This document shows, in pieces, positions 8,269 through 16,992 of a stretch of DNA of 64,000 nt (within the stretch, counting starts at the first letter, position 1; every line of letters begins with the position of its first letter). The position numbers and the translations under genes were made by a program. Origin of the DNA: Alphaproteobacteria bacterium (lineage in GTDB: Bacteria > Pseudomonadota > Alphaproteobacteria > Reyranellales > Reyranellaceae); the NCBI GenBank assembly GCA_019635875.1, contig JAHBYP010000006.1, positions 124,001 through 188,000 on the forward strand, read 5' to 3'. The notes beneath the pieces were generated by a model. It did no database searches, was not told where the DNA came from, and saw only the letters and a program-made list of their open reading frames with translations.

Positions 8269-9189
8269 TCAAAGCGCGCCGACCGATTTCAGATAGAGGT
8301 CGCTGGCCTCCTTCGTGACGGGTCCGGGCTTGCCGTCGCCGATCGCGCGGCCATCGACCCTGGTCACCGGCGTCACGCCGCCCAAGGTGCCGGTGACGAA
8401 GGCTTCGTTCGCCGAATAGACCTGGGTCAGCGTGAAGTCACATTCGCGCGCGACGCCGCCGGCCGCGCGCCAGGCGGCGATCACGTTGCCCTGGGTGATG
8501 CCCTTGAAGCTGTAGGCACTGGTCGAGGTCCACAGCTCGCGGCCGCGCACGATGAAGAAGTTGGTCGAATTGCACGAGGCGACGAAGCCGCGCGGGTCGA
8601 GCATCAGCGCCTCGTCGGCGCCGGCGTGGATCGCCTGGATCAGCGCCTGGATCAGGTTCAGCCGGCTGTGCGAGTTCAGGCGCAGGTCGAACATGTCGGG
8701 ATTGCTGGTGCGGAAGGTCGAGGTGAAGAGCGCGTAGCCCTTCGCCTTGGCTTCCGGCAGCGGCGACTTGTATTCGGCCACGATGACGATGGTCGGGCCG
8801 GAGACGATGAAGCGCGGGTCCTGGTTGGGCGTGCTCTTGATGCCGCGCGTGATCATCAGCCGCAGATGCGCGCCGTCGGTCATGCCGTTGGCGTCGAGCG
8901 TGTCCTGGATGGCCTTCACCACGCCGGCGCGGTCGAGCCCGATGTCGAGATCGATCGCCCGCGCGCCCTCGAACAGCCGGTCGAGATGGGCCTCGAGGCT
9001 GATCAGCCTGCCCTTGACCAGCCGCAGCCCTTCCCAGACGCCGTCGCCCAGCACGAAGCCCGCGTCGAAGATCGAGACCCGCGCCTCGTTGCGCGGCACG
9101 AAGGCGCCGTTGAGGTAGACCACGACCTTCTCGTTGCGTGCGTCGGCCTGGTAGCCCTGCGCGCTCTGCGCGCCCGTTGCGTCCTTCAC
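8269..9189 (-). CDS. Class IV aminotransferase-fold protein lacking the expected PLP lysine
   Basis: A 306-residue protein of the class IV (branched-chain / D-amino-acid aminotransferase) fold. Diagnostic stretches are VYLNGAFVPRNEARVS, FDAGFVLGDGVWEGLR and HLDRLFEGA in the N-terminal domain and GADEALMLDPRGFV, TNFFIV and GITQGNVI later. The Schiff-base Lys that should follow the interdomain linker is absent: the segment reads FDLRLNSHSRLNLIQ, with Arg/Asn at candidate positions. The Glu that normally contacts the PLP pyridine nitrogen (E-G-x3-N in relatives) is replaced in FVASCNSTNFF. It may thus have lost transaminase chemistry. Start is GTG at 9189 after AGGAGTAGAGG. It is the last gene of the ABC operon, 12 bp after the ATPase. 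Confidence 0.8.
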   Translation of the reverse strand: MKDATGAQSAQGYQADARNEKVVVYLNGAFVPRNEARVSIFDAGFVLGDGVWEGLRLVKGRLISLEAHLDRLFEGARAIDLDIGLDRAGVVKAIQDTLDANGMTDGAHLRLMITRGIKSTPNQDPRFIVSGPTIVIVAEYKSPLPEAKAKGYALFTSTFRTSNPDMFDLRLNSHSRLNLIQALIQAIHAGADEALMLDPRGFVASCNSTNFFIVRGRELWTSTSAYSFKGITQGNVIAAWRAAGGVARECDFTLTQVYSANEAFVTGTLGGVTPVTRVDGRAIGDGKPGPVTKEASDLYLKSVGAL

Positions 9190-9201
9190 GGTCCTCTACT
9201 C

Positions 9202-9966
9202 CTAGAAGCTGAACTGGCGGTGGCTGGCGAGGAAGGCGCGAGTCCGCTCGGCCTTCGGATTCTTCAGGATCTCGTCCGGCGTGCCCTGCTCGTGGATCGT
9301 GCCGTCGGCGAGGAAGATCACGCGGGTGGCGACGTGATAGGCGAAGCCCAGCTCGTGCGTCACCAGCAGCATGGTGCGGCCCTCCTCGGCGAGCGAGCGG
9401 ATCGCCGTCAGCACCTCGCCGACGAGTTCCGGATCGAGCGCGGAGGTCGGCTCGTCGAACAGCAGCACCTCGGGATCCATTGCGAGCGCGCGGGCGATCG
9501 CCACGCGCTGCTTCTGCCCGCCGGAAAGATGCGCGGGATAGGTCTCGGCCTTCTCGGCCAGACCGACCCGCGCCAGCTCGCGCTCCGCGCGTTCGCGCGC
9601 CTCGGCCTTCGATTGGCGGCGCACCGTGCGCAGCCCTTCCATCACGTTGCCGATCGCCGTCATGTGCGGGAAGAGGTTGAACTGCTGGAAGACCATGCCG
9701 ACCTTCTGGCGCACGGCGGTGAGCTCGCTCTCGCGATAGACGATGCCCTTGCCGCGAGCGCTGCCGATCGGCCGCCCGTCGAGCTCGACGCGGCCCGAGC
9801 TCGGCAGCTCCATGAAGTTCAGGCAGCGCAGCAGGGTGCTCTTGCCCGAGCCGGAGACGCCCAGGATGGCGATACGCTCGCCGCGCGCCACGTCGAGATC
9901 GATGCCGCGCAGCACCTCGGTCGCACCGAAGCGCTTGGCGAGCGCGCGGACCCTGAGGATGGTCAT
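9202..9966 (-). CDS. Polar amino-acid ABC transporter ATP-binding protein
   Basis: A 254-residue ATPase of the GlnQ/HisP group that powers amino-acid uptake at the inner membrane. Walker [10 protein letters not shown] is at 36-44, the Q-loop at [12 protein letters not shown], the ABC signature [10 protein letters not shown] near 146, and Walker [13 protein letters not shown] near 170, followed by the H-loop VTHELGFA. All catalytic residues look intact. ATG at 9966 overlaps the stop of the upstream permease by 4 bp (ATGA), so it is translationally coupled. It follows two permease genes and a binding-protein gene, making a complete importer. Confidence 0.93.
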   Translation of the reverse strand: MTILRVRALAKRFGATEVLRGIDLDVARGERIAILGVSGSGKSTLLRCLNFMELPSSGRVELDGRPIGSARGKGIVYRESELTAVRQKVGMVFQQFNLFPHMTAIGNVMEGLRTVRRQSKAEARERAERELARVGLAEKAETYPAHLSGGQKQRVAIARALAMDPEVLLFDEPTSALDPELVGEVLTAIRSLAEEGRTMLLVTHELGFAYHVATRVIFLADGTIHEQGTPDEILKNPKAERTRAFLASHRQFSF

Positions 9967-10628
9967 TCGCTCCTCTTGAGCCGGCGCTCGAGGACATAGG
10001 TCAGCTGCACCAGTGGCCAGAGGATGACGAAGAAGACCACGGCGATCGTCGTGTAGGCCTCGATCGGGTTGAAGTTGAGCGAGGCGATCAGCTTGCCCTG
10101 CTGCAGCAGCTCGACATAGGCCACCGCCGAGGCGAGCGTCGTCATCTTGAAGGCCTCGATGGCGCGATTGGTCAGCGCCGGCGTCATGCGCTTCAGCGCC
10201 TGCGGCAGGATGATGCGACGCATCGCCTGGCCCCAGCGCATGCCGATGGCGCGCGCCGCGTCCCATTGGCCGCGTTCGATCGACTGGATGCCGCCGCGGT
10301 AGATGTCGGCCGAGAAGGCGGCGGTGTTGAGCGAGATGCCGAGCGCCGCCGCCCAGAGCGGGCTGATCTCGAACGGCATCAGGATCGGCAGCGCGAAGTA
10401 GAACCAGAGGATCTGCACCAGCACCGGCGTGTTGCGGAAGAACTCGACGAAGATGGCCGCCGGTAGGTTGATCCACCTGCTGTGCGCGTAGCGGCCCAGC
10501 CCGACCACCAGGCCGAGGCCGAGACCCAGCACCAGGCAGATCGCGAACAGGCGCAGCGTGCCGACGGCGCCGGCGATCAGGGCGTCGCTGTTGGCGAAGA
10601 CGGAGGCGAAGTCCCAGGCCTGGCCCAT
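9963..10628 (-). CDS. Polar amino-acid ABC transporter permease (second)
   Basis: A 221-residue inner-membrane permease of the HisM/GlnP type. Several hydrophobic spans are visible, e.g. [29 protein letters not shown] and [14 protein letters not shown]. The EAA loop that contacts the ATPase is [20 protein letters not shown] near residues 118-137. The start is placed at ATG 10628, giving a 7 bp gap from the upstream permease; a GTG/ATG further upstream at 10667 would overlap that gene by about 30 bp and is less likely. It is a paralogue of the neighbour at 10636, and the two probably form a heterodimeric channel. Confidence 0.9.
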   Translation of the reverse strand: MGQAWDFASVFANSDALIAGAVGTLRLFAICLVLGLGLGLVVGLGRYAHSRWINLPAAIFVEFFRNTPVLVQILWFYFALPILMPFEISPLWAAALGISLNTAAFSADIYRGGIQSIERGQWDAARAIGMRWGQAMRRIILPQALKRMTPALTNRAIEAFKMTTLASAVAYVELLQQGKLIASLNFNPIEAYTTIAVVFFVILWPLVQLTYVLERRLKRSE

Positions 10629-10635
10629 GGCGCGC

Positions 10636-11313
10636 TCAATGCACCGTCGAGTCGCCGCCGACGGCAAGCCGGCGCTCGATGCGCCGCGCCAGCAGGCTGA
10701 AGCCGAAGATGACGACGAAGTAGAGCAGCGCCGCCACGGTGAAGGTCTCCAGCGGGCGGTAGGTCGTTTGCGCGATCGCGTTGGCCTGGAACAGCAGGTC
10801 GGCGTAGGCGATCGTCGCGACCAGCGTCGTGGTCTTCATCAGCTCGATCGAGCGTTCGAGGAAGGCCGGGATCATGCGCGTGATGGCCTGCGGCAGCACG
10901 ATGCGACGCAGCGCCTGGGCGCGCACCATGCCGATGGCCAGCGCCCCCTCCCACTGGCCGCGATCGATCGACTGGATGCCGGCGCGGAACACCTCGGCGA
11001 AGAACGCCGCCGACTGGATCGAGAAGGTGACGATCGCCGCCGCGAACGGCGTCATCTCGATGCCGGCGATCAGCGGCAGGGCGAAGAAGAACCAGAAAAG
11101 CTGGACCAGGGGCGGCGTGGTGCGAAAGACCTCGATGACCAGACCGGCCGGCCACGACAGAAAGCGCCGCGGCGAGAGCCGCAGCAGGGCGAGCGCGAGC
11201 CCGATCATGAGACCGAAGACAAGCGCGATCGCCGTGACCTTGAGCGTGTTGGCGAGGCCTTCCGCCAGCAGGCCGGCGCTGGCGAAGACGGGCGCGAAGT
11301 TCCACTCGTACAT
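10636..11313 (-). CDS. Polar amino-acid ABC transporter permease (first)
   Basis: A 225-residue permease of the same family. The N-terminus MYEWNFAPVF is typical for HisQ/GlnP-like proteins. Hydrophobic spans include VTAIALVFGLMIGLALALL, LFWFFFALPLIAG and ALLYFVVIFGFSLLA. The EAA motif is DRGQWEGALAIGMVRAQALR. The RTTPPLVQLFW segment is the usual scoop preceding the third span. A family A repeat separates it from the upstream binding-protein gene, a common arrangement where a hairpin adjusts the relative amounts of binding protein and membrane subunits. Confidence 0.92.
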   Translation of the reverse strand: MYEWNFAPVFASAGLLAEGLANTLKVTAIALVFGLMIGLALALLRLSPRRFLSWPAGLVIEVFRTTPPLVQLFWFFFALPLIAGIEMTPFAAAIVTFSIQSAAFFAEVFRAGIQSIDRGQWEGALAIGMVRAQALRRIVLPQAITRMIPAFLERSIELMKTTTLVATIAYADLLFQANAIAQTTYRPLETFTVAALLYFVVIFGFSLLARRIERRLAVGGDSTVH

Positions 11314-11353
11314 CTCGGCCTAGCGCTTGATGCGGGTGAGTCGAATCGCTGCC

Positions 11354-11418
11354 GTCATCCCGAGCGCAGCGAGGGATCTTTCCAGTTCACAAGATCCCTC
11401 GCTGCGCTCGGGATGACA
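11354..11418. repeat. Family A palindromic repeat, copy A3 (inside an operon)
   Basis: Arms GTCATCCCGAGCGCAGCGAG and complement with GGGATCTT/AAGATCCC extensions. Placed between the binding-protein gene and the first permease gene of one transport operon, so it is likely transcribed and could act as an mRNA-stabilising hairpin like classical REP elements. Confidence 0.9.
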
Positions 11419-11467
11419 GGGAGCACAATCTGTCCGCATCATGCTCTACCGCGTGGCGGGCCGGCGG

Positions 11468-12301
11468 CTACTTGATCATTTCCTTCATGATCGGCGGCAC
11501 CTTCTTGGGATCGAGGCCGAAATCCGCGATCGACTGCTCGTACCATTTCTGGACCTGGCCGCTGCGGTAGTGCTCGCCGACGACCTTGTCGACCCAGGCG
11601 ACGAATTCCTTGTCGCCCTTGCGCACCGCCACGCTCGACGGGACGGATTTCGACGGCGTCGGCACCACGAGCTTGCCCTTGCCGAGACGCTGGCGCGCGG
11701 CCAGCAGCGGCGGATGGAACATGGCCACCGCATCGACGCGTCCGGACTGGAAGGCGGCGATCGCCTCGACGTTGCCCGGGAAGCGCTGGATATCGGCCTT
11801 CGGCGTATTGGCGGTGAGGAACGTGTCGATGGTCGTGGCCTGCGCGCAGGACAGCTTCAGGCCCGGCTTGTCGAGGTCCGTCCAGGCGCTGACCGCAAGA
11901 TCATCGCGCGCCAGCACGGCGAGCGAGTACCAGAGCAGCGGCGCCTCGGGAAAGTCGACGGCTTCCTTGCGCTGGGCCGTGGCGTCGAGCACGAACATCA
12001 GGTCGATCTTGTTGCCCTGCAGGGCCGCGATCGCGTTGCCCCACGAGACCTCGACCGCCTCGAACTTCGCGCCGAGCGATTGCGCCATGGCCTTGCCCAT
12101 GAACACGCCCAGCCCGGACGTCCACTCGCCGGTCTTCGGATCCTTCGAGTACCAGGGCGGCGCCTGCGTCACGCCGACCCGCAGCGTGCCGCGCTTCTTC
12201 ACATCGTCGAGCGTGCCGGCGGCATGTGCCACGAGCGGCAGGGTGAGCGCGCCGGTGCCGGCGATCACCGCGGCGAGCAGGGAACGGCGATGGATGGTCA
12301 T
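11468..12301 (-). CDS. Periplasmic amino-acid-binding protein (SBP family 3)
   Basis: A 277-residue extracellular solute-binding protein of family 3. The signal peptide is clear: RRS, a hydrophobic core LLAAVIAGTGALTLPL, and an AHA-A cleavage site near residues 26-28. The mature protein starts GTLDDVKKRGTLRVGVTQ, a standard SBP-3 opening, and has WGNAIAALQGNKIDLMF and GRVDAVAMF, matching the two lobes. It captures a polar amino acid or similar ligand in the periplasm and delivers it to the permeases encoded downstream. Its ATG overlaps the stop of the GntR-type regulator gene by 4 bp. The ligand is not predictable from the motifs seen. Confidence 0.92.
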   Translation of the reverse strand: MTIHRRSLLAAVIAGTGALTLPLVAHAAGTLDDVKKRGTLRVGVTQAPPWYSKDPKTGEWTSGLGVFMGKAMAQSLGAKFEAVEVSWGNAIAALQGNKIDLMFVLDATAQRKEAVDFPEAPLLWYSLAVLARDDLAVSAWTDLDKPGLKLSCAQATTIDTFLTANTPKADIQRFPGNVEAIAAFQSGRVDAVAMFHPPLLAARQRLGKGKLVVPTPSKSVPSSVAVRKGDKEFVAWVDKVVGEHYRSGQVQKWYEQSIADFGLDPKKVPPIMKEMIK

Positions 12302-13005
12302 GTGAAGTCTCCCTTTTTCTTCCCCAGGACGGATGGCTGCGCGCGCAGGAAATTCTCGGTCGTCTGCGCGCCGCGCCGCATGTGCTCGACGATCTCCAGC
12401 CGCATGACGGCGAGATCGTCGCCGAACGCGGCGGCGATGTAGCTATCGTGGGCGTCGCGCTTTGGGCCGCGCATGCGGTGCGCGCGATGATGTGCCGCCC
12501 AGTAGAGCTGCAGGCGACCGCGCAGGCCATGCCAGGCGTTCCGCAGCAGCCGATGCCCGCTCGCCTCGTAGACCAGGCCATGCAGATCCAGCTCGGCCGA
12601 GATGCTGGCGCGGTCGTCGCCGGCGTCGATGGTGGCCAGCAGCGCATCGTTGCGCCGCCGCAGCTCGGCGCGAAAGCGCGCGTCCCGCCGCTCCCACACC
12701 TGCTCGAAGGCGAAGGTCTCGAGCGCGGTGCGCAGAGAATAGATCTCCTGGACGTCCTCGACGGACAGCGGCGCCACGTGCGTGCCGGTATAGGGCACCG
12801 TCACGACCAGCCCTTCCTCGATCAGCTGCCGCAGCGCCTCGCGCAGCGGTCCGCGGCTCACGTCGAAGCGCTGGGACAGTGCCGTCTCAACCAGCGGCGC
12901 ACCGGGCGGGATGTCGCCGGCAAGTATGGCCATCCGCAGCCGCTCGGCCACGTGGGCACGCAGCGTGCTCTTGGGGATGGGCCTGAGGAGTTCGTCTGTG
13001 GTCAT
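12298..13005 (-). CDS. GntR-family regulator, FCD subfamily
   Basis: A 235-residue regulator. The N-terminal winged helix reads RAHVAERLRMAILAGDIPPG, then ETALSQRFDVSRGPLREALRQL and EEGLVV, a textbook GntR DNA-binding domain. The C-terminal helical domain (from about residue 85) has the FCD pattern including ELDLHGLVYEASGHRLL and a distal HRAH / DAHDSYIAA segment with His residues that bind metal or carboxylate ligands. I chose the ATG at 13005 over GTG at 13029 because a perfect palindromic operator-like site lies between them. It is the first gene of the ABC operon and overlaps the next gene (ATGA), so it probably represses its own operon. Confidence 0.88.
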   Translation of the reverse strand: MTTDELLRPIPKSTLRAHVAERLRMAILAGDIPPGAPLVETALSQRFDVSRGPLREALRQLIEEGLVVTVPYTGTHVAPLSVEDVQEIYSLRTALETFAFEQVWERRDARFRAELRRRNDALLATIDAGDDRASISAELDLHGLVYEASGHRLLRNAWHGLRGRLQLYWAAHHRAHRMRGPKRDAHDSYIAAAFGDDLAVMRLEIVEHMRRGAQTTENFLRAQPSVLGKKKGDFT

Positions 13006-13010
13006 CGTCG

Positions 13011-13022
13011 ATTGTCGACAAT
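13011..13022. promoter_or_regulatory. Perfect palindrome ATTGTCGACAAT, putative GntR/FCD operator
   Basis: A 12 bp perfect palindrome with a TTGT-N2-ACAA core, the form recognised by many FCD-type GntR proteins. It lies 5 bp upstream of the GntR ATG, where a bound repressor would block transcription of the regulator-transporter operon. Confidence 0.65.
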
Positions 13023-13056
13023 CTTCCACGGGACGGGAGATCCGGCAAGCGGCGTT

Positions 13057-13707
13057 TTAGCGCCAGGCAAAGACCGGCTGGTCGAAGTGATTGACACGGG
13101 TGGCGCGGTCCTCGAGCGCCACTTCGCGGAACTGGTAGAGCATCGCCGCCGTGGGCGCGTTGATCTCGGTGTTCATCAGCGGGATCGGCAGGCGGATCAC
13201 CGGTCGGTCGCTTTCGGGGATGTTGAAGATCTCCGGTGAGTCCGGGCGGCGCAGCTCGCTGAGCGGGATGCGGAACAGCCAGTCGACCTCGGCCGGGTTG
13301 GGCGTGACCACCGTGCCGCGCGGTGTCCACACGACGATGGGGGCGATCAGGTAGCCCGACCGCGTCGGGTAAGGATCTAGATGGCCCAGCACGGCGTCGC
13401 TGCCCAGGCTGACGCCAAGCTCTTCATCGAGCTCGCGCAGGGCCGTCTGCTCGATCGTCTCGCCGGGATCGACGCGGCCGCCCGGCAGCGCGAGCTGGCC
13501 GCCGTGCGCGCGCAGCTTGGGCGCGCGGCGGGTGAGCAGGAAAGCGGCGTCGTCGGGATTGCCCCAGCTGTCGGCCGGATCCTCGCGCGCGGCGACACAG
13601 ATGGCGACGGCGGCGCGCTTGAGCTTGTCCGTGCCCTCCGGGACACGTCGCTCGAAGGTGGAAAGACGGGACCGGATCGTTTCGCGCAACGCGTCGTCAA
13701 ACAGCAT
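13057..13707 (-). CDS. Nudix hydrolase, CoA pyrophosphatase-like
   Basis: A 216-residue Nudix enzyme. The Nudix box G-x5-E-x7-REL-x-EE-x-G-V spans residues 77-99, with the catalytic REL-DEE intact. It is preceded by FLLTRRAPKLRAHGGQLALP, a pattern typical of the NudL/CoA-pyrophosphatase group (the UPF0035 signature region LRxHxGQxxxPGG), which cleaves CoA and its oxidised or acyl forms. The ATG at 13707 is preferred to an upstream TTG. It may be cotranscribed with the GntR operon, since the next gene starts about 50 bp downstream, but the operator-like palindrome in that gap suggests separate control. Confidence 0.85.
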   Translation of the reverse strand: MLFDDALRETIRSRLSTFERRVPEGTDKLKRAAVAICVAAREDPADSWGNPDDAAFLLTRRAPKLRAHGGQLALPGGRVDPGETIEQTALRELDEELGVSLGSDAVLGHLDPYPTRSGYLIAPIVVWTPRGTVVTPNPAEVDWLFRIPLSELRRPDSPEIFNIPESDRPVIRLPIPLMNTEINAPTAAMLYQFREVALEDRATRVNHFDQPVFAWR

Positions 13708-13783
13708 GCCGCCAGTGTAGAGCGGAGAGCGCGTCAACGAAACCGTCAGTCATCCTCGCCGCATTCGCTGGGCGATCGCATTT

Positions 13784-13943
13784 CCCTTCTCCCCTCGAAG
13801 GCGGGGAGAAGGTGGCGCGAAGCGCCGGATGAGGGGCTTCACGATGCAGCGGTCGAACTCGGTGCCTTTCGCGCCGCTGCGAAGCCCCTCATCCGCCTCG
13901 CTGGCGCTCGGCACCTTCTCCCCGCCTGCGCGGGGAGAAGGGG
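13784..13943. repeat. Family B paired hairpins, copy B1
   Basis: A left hairpin (CCTCGAAGGCGGGGAGAAGG) and a right hairpin (CTTCTCCCCGC with GCGGGGAGAAG) enclose inverted segments GGATGAGGGGCTTC and GAAGCCCCTCATCC. The middle differs from other copies. It fills most of the 290 bp gap between serA and the Nudix gene; nothing else is seen there except a family A-like fragment, CGCTCGGGATGACA, at 13978-13991. Confidence 0.88.
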
Positions 13944-13997
13944 AGAACGCCACATACGATGGACCTGAATGCTCGCCGCGCTCGGGATGACACGTGT

Positions 13998-15575
13998 TCA
14001 GAACGACAGCGGCTTGGCCTGGGTCACGCCTTCGAGAGCGGCAATCTTGGTCAGCAGGTCGGGCGAGATCGCCGAATCGACGGCGACCAGGGCGATCGCC
14101 TCGCCGCCCGGCTTGTCGCGACCGAGATGGAAGGTGGCGATGTTGACCCTGGAGTCGCCCAGCAGCGCGCCCAGGCGACCGATGAAGCCGGGCTTGTCCT
14201 CGTTGGTGATGTAGAGCATGTGCGGGCCGAACTCGGCCTCGATGTCGATGCCCTTGATGTTCACCAGGCGCGGCTTCGAGCCGCCGAACAGCGTGCCCGA
14301 CACCGAGCGCGTGCGCCGCTCGGTGGTCACCGTCACCGTGATCTTGGTCTGGTAGTCGCTGTCGCGCTCGTGCTTGACCTCGGCGACGTCGACGCCGCGC
14401 TCGCGTGCCATGATCGGCGCGTTTACCATGTTGACGGTCTCGAGCTGCGGGCGCAGCAGGCCGGTCAGCACCGCCTGGGTCAGCGGCTTGACGTTGAGCG
14501 CCGCGACCGCGCCCTCGTACTCGACGCTGAGCGCCTTGATGCCGGTCTCGGTGAGCTGGCCGGCGAAGGAGCCGAGGTTCTCCGCCAGCTTGAGGTAGGG
14601 CGCCAGGCGCGGCGCGTCCTCGGCCGAGACATTGGGCATGTTGAGCGAGTTCACGACCGCGCCGGTGTTCAGGTAGTCGCTCATCTGCTCGGCGACCTGC
14701 AGGGCGACGTTCTCCTGCGCCTCGAGCGTGCTGGCGCCCAGATGCGGCGTGCACACGAGATTGGGGGCGCCGAACAGCACGTTGTCCTTGGCCGGCTCGT
14801 CGACGAACACGTCGAAGCCGGCGCCGGCGATATGGCCGGAGATCAGCAGGTCGCGCACGGCGAGTTCGTCGACCAGGCCGCCGCGCGCGCAGTTGATGAT
14901 GCGCACGCCCTTCTTGGTCTTCATCAGCCGCTCGCGGCTGAGGATGTTCCTGGTCTGCTCGGTGAGCGGCGTGTGGACGGAGATGAAGTCGGCGCGCGCG
15001 ATCAGCTCGTCGAGCGTCACCTTCTCGACGCCGAGCTCGACGGCGCGGTCCTCCGACAGGAAGGGATCGAAGGCGATCACCCGCATCTTCAGCCCGATGG
15101 CGCGCTCCGCCACGATCGAGCCGATATTGCCGCAGCCGATCAGCCCCAGGGTCTTGAAGCTGAGCTCGACGCCCAGGAAACGGTTCTTCTCCCACTTGCC
15201 GGCCTGGGTGCTGGTGTTGGCTTCCGGCACCTGGCGGGCGACGGCGAACATCAGCGCGATGGCGTGCTCGGCGGTGGTGATGGCGTTGCCGAAGGGCGTG
15301 TTCATGACGACGACGCCGTTGGCCGTGGCCGACTTGATGTCGACATTGTCGACGCCGATGCCGGCGCGTCCGACGACCTTCAGCTTCTTGGCCACAGCCA
15401 GAACCTCGGCGGTGACCTTGGTGGCGCTGCGGATGGCGAGGCCGTCGTAGCCGCCGACGATGTCGCGCAATTCGGCCGGCTTCAGCCCGATCTTCACGTC
15501 GACGTCGATGCCGCGCTCGCGGAAGATCTCGGCGGCGCGCGGCGAGAGGTCATCGGAGATGAGAACCTTGGGCAT
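13998..15575 (-). CDS. serA: D-3-phosphoglycerate dehydrogenase
   Basis: A 525-residue enzyme for the first step of serine biosynthesis, oxidising 3-phosphoglycerate to 3-phosphohydroxypyruvate with NAD+. The catalytic region includes VVGRAGIGVDNVD, the nucleotide loop GLIGCGNIGS near 146, FISVHTPLT, NCARGGLVDE and TPHLGASTLEAQENV with the catalytic His. From about residue 320 follow the intervening ASB-type domain and a C-terminal ACT domain (GIDIEAEFGPHMLYITNEDKPG onward in two parts), so it is the long, potentially serine-inhibited form. It sits 53 bp downstream of serC on the same strand and is probably cotranscribed from the serC leader. Confidence 0.96.
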   Translation of the reverse strand: MPKVLISDDLSPRAAEIFRERGIDVDVKIGLKPAELRDIVGGYDGLAIRSATKVTAEVLAVAKKLKVVGRAGIGVDNVDIKSATANGVVVMNTPFGNAITTAEHAIALMFAVARQVPEANTSTQAGKWEKNRFLGVELSFKTLGLIGCGNIGSIVAERAIGLKMRVIAFDPFLSEDRAVELGVEKVTLDELIARADFISVHTPLTEQTRNILSRERLMKTKKGVRIINCARGGLVDELAVRDLLISGHIAGAGFDVFVDEPAKDNVLFGAPNLVCTPHLGASTLEAQENVALQVAEQMSDYLNTGAVVNSLNMPNVSAEDAPRLAPYLKLAENLGSFAGQLTETGIKALSVEYEGAVAALNVKPLTQAVLTGLLRPQLETVNMVNAPIMARERGVDVAEVKHERDSDYQTKITVTVTTERRTRSVSGTLFGGSKPRLVNIKGIDIEAEFGPHMLYITNEDKPGFIGRLGALLGDSRVNIATFHLGRDKPGGEAIALVAVDSAISPDLLTKIAALEGVTQAKPLSF

Positions 15576-15628
15576 GGTTCAACGCTCCCGTACGAGGAGG
15601 AAAGGAAGGGAAAAGCGAACGCGGTGAC

Positions 15629-16795
15629 TCAGGCGGCCTTGGCGCCGAATTCCTTCTCGATCTCGGCATAGGCCCAGTCGAGCCACGGCACGAGGGCTTC
15701 GAGGTCGGCGGTCTCGACCGTGGCGCCGCACCAGATGCGCAGACCCGGCGGCGCGTCGCGGTAGTGGCCGAGATCGTAGCCGGCGTTCTCGGCCTCGAGC
15801 ATGTCGGCCAGCTTCTTGGCCGCCGCCGCCTGCTTCGTCTCGTCGAGCGCGGTGAACCACGGCGCCACGATGTTGATGCAGACAGAGGTGTTCGAGCGCG
15901 TCGCCGGCACCCGGGCGAGGAAGTCGGCCCATGGGCGCTGGGCGACGAACTTCTCGAGCACCGCGAGGTTGGCGTTGGAGCGCGCCATCAGGCCCTGCAG
16001 CCCGCCGACCTTCTCGCCCCAGGCCAGCCCGTCGATCGCATCCTCGACCGCCAGCATCGAGGGCGTGTTGATGGTCTCGCCCTTGAAGATGCCCTCGCTG
16101 AGCTTGCCGCCGGAGGTCATGCGGAACAGCTTGGGCAGCGGCCAGGGCGGCGTGTAGCTGGTCAGCCGCTCGACGGCGCGCGGCGAGAGCACCAGCATGC
16201 CGTGCGCGCCTTCGCCGCCCATCACCTTCTGCCAGCTCCAGGTCACGACATCGAGCTTGGCCCACGGCAGGTCCTGCGCGAACACCGCCGAGGTGGCGTC
16301 GCAGATCGCGAGACCCGTGCGGTCGTCGGCGATCCAGTCGCCGTCGGGCACGCGCACGCCGGAGGTCGTGCCGTTCCAGGTGAAGACGACGTCGTGCGTC
16401 CAGTCGACCTGCCTGAGATCGGGCAGCGCGCCGTAGGGCGCCTTCAGGATGCGCGCGTCCTTGAGCTTGAGTTGCTTGACGATGTCGGTGGCCCAGCCTT
16501 CGCCGAAGCTCTCCCAGACCAGCACGTCGACCGGGCGCGCGCCCAGCATCGACCACAGGGTCATCTCGACGGCGCCGGTGTCGGAGGCCGGCACGATGCC
16601 GATGCGGTGGTCGGCGGGAATGCCCAGCACCTTGCGCGTGCGGTCGATGACCTCGGCGAGCTTCTTCTTGCCGAGCTTGGAGCGATGGGAGCGGCCGGTG
16701 GCGGCGTCGAGGAGGGCTTGTGGCGTCCATCCGGGGCGCTTGGCGCAGGGACCGGAGGAAAAATCGGGACGCTGGGGACGCGCGTTCGGCTTCAT
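15629..16795 (-). CDS. serC: Phosphoserine aminotransferase
   Basis: A 388-residue class V aminotransferase that converts 3-phosphohydroxypyruvate and glutamate to phosphoserine (and also serves pyridoxine synthesis). The PLP lysine is in [16 protein letters not shown] near residue 190. The N-terminus [12 protein letters not shown] matches the alphaproteobacterial SerC type. Start ATG at 16795 was chosen over an open upstream extension because AAGGGAGAG lies 6 bp before it and homologues begin with this segment. Its Shine-Dalgarno is inside a predicted hairpin of a leader RNA (see separate entry). The serA gene follows directly. Confidence 0.95.
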   Translation of the reverse strand: MKPNARPQRPDFSSGPCAKRPGWTPQALLDAATGRSHRSKLGKKKLAEVIDRTRKVLGIPADHRIGIVPASDTGAVEMTLWSMLGARPVDVLVWESFGEGWATDIVKQLKLKDARILKAPYGALPDLRQVDWTHDVVFTWNGTTSGVRVPDGDWIADDRTGLAICDATSAVFAQDLPWAKLDVVTWSWQKVMGGEGAHGMLVLSPRAVERLTSYTPPWPLPKLFRMTSGGKLSEGIFKGETINTPSMLAVEDAIDGLAWGEKVGGLQGLMARSNANLAVLEKFVAQRPWADFLARVPATRSNTSVCINIVAPWFTALDETKQAAAAKKLADMLEAENAGYDLGHYRDAPPGLRIWCGATVETADLEALVPWLDWAYAEIEKEFGAKAA

Positions 16796-16870
16796 AGACA
16801 ACTCTCCCTTCCAGAAGAGAAGCGCTCCGGTGGGGGAGCGTGGCCCGGGGTCTGGATAGGGGTTCTGTAC
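16796..16870 (-). ncRNA. Candidate serC leader RNA motif
   Basis: The 75 bases before serC fold into two consecutive hairpins: CGCTCC-loop-GGAGCG at about 16823-16840, then TCTC with GAGA at 16803-16820, in which the ribosome-binding AAGGGAGAG takes part. An upstream single-stranded run GAACCCCTATCCAGACCCCGG precedes them. This layout resembles the serC RNA motif described upstream of serC-serA in Alphaproteobacteria. The match is from memory of the layout, not from a covariance search. Confidence 0.5.
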
Positions 16871-16992
16871 CGCCGCCGTCAACGGCGTTGGCGTCGCAGC
16901 TTGTGTCGCTTGTCGTCATGCCTCGATGCAATTCCCGGCGGATGGGTGCCGTGCCTGGGCTATGGTGCGAGCCGCATCGGGGGAGGCGGATC

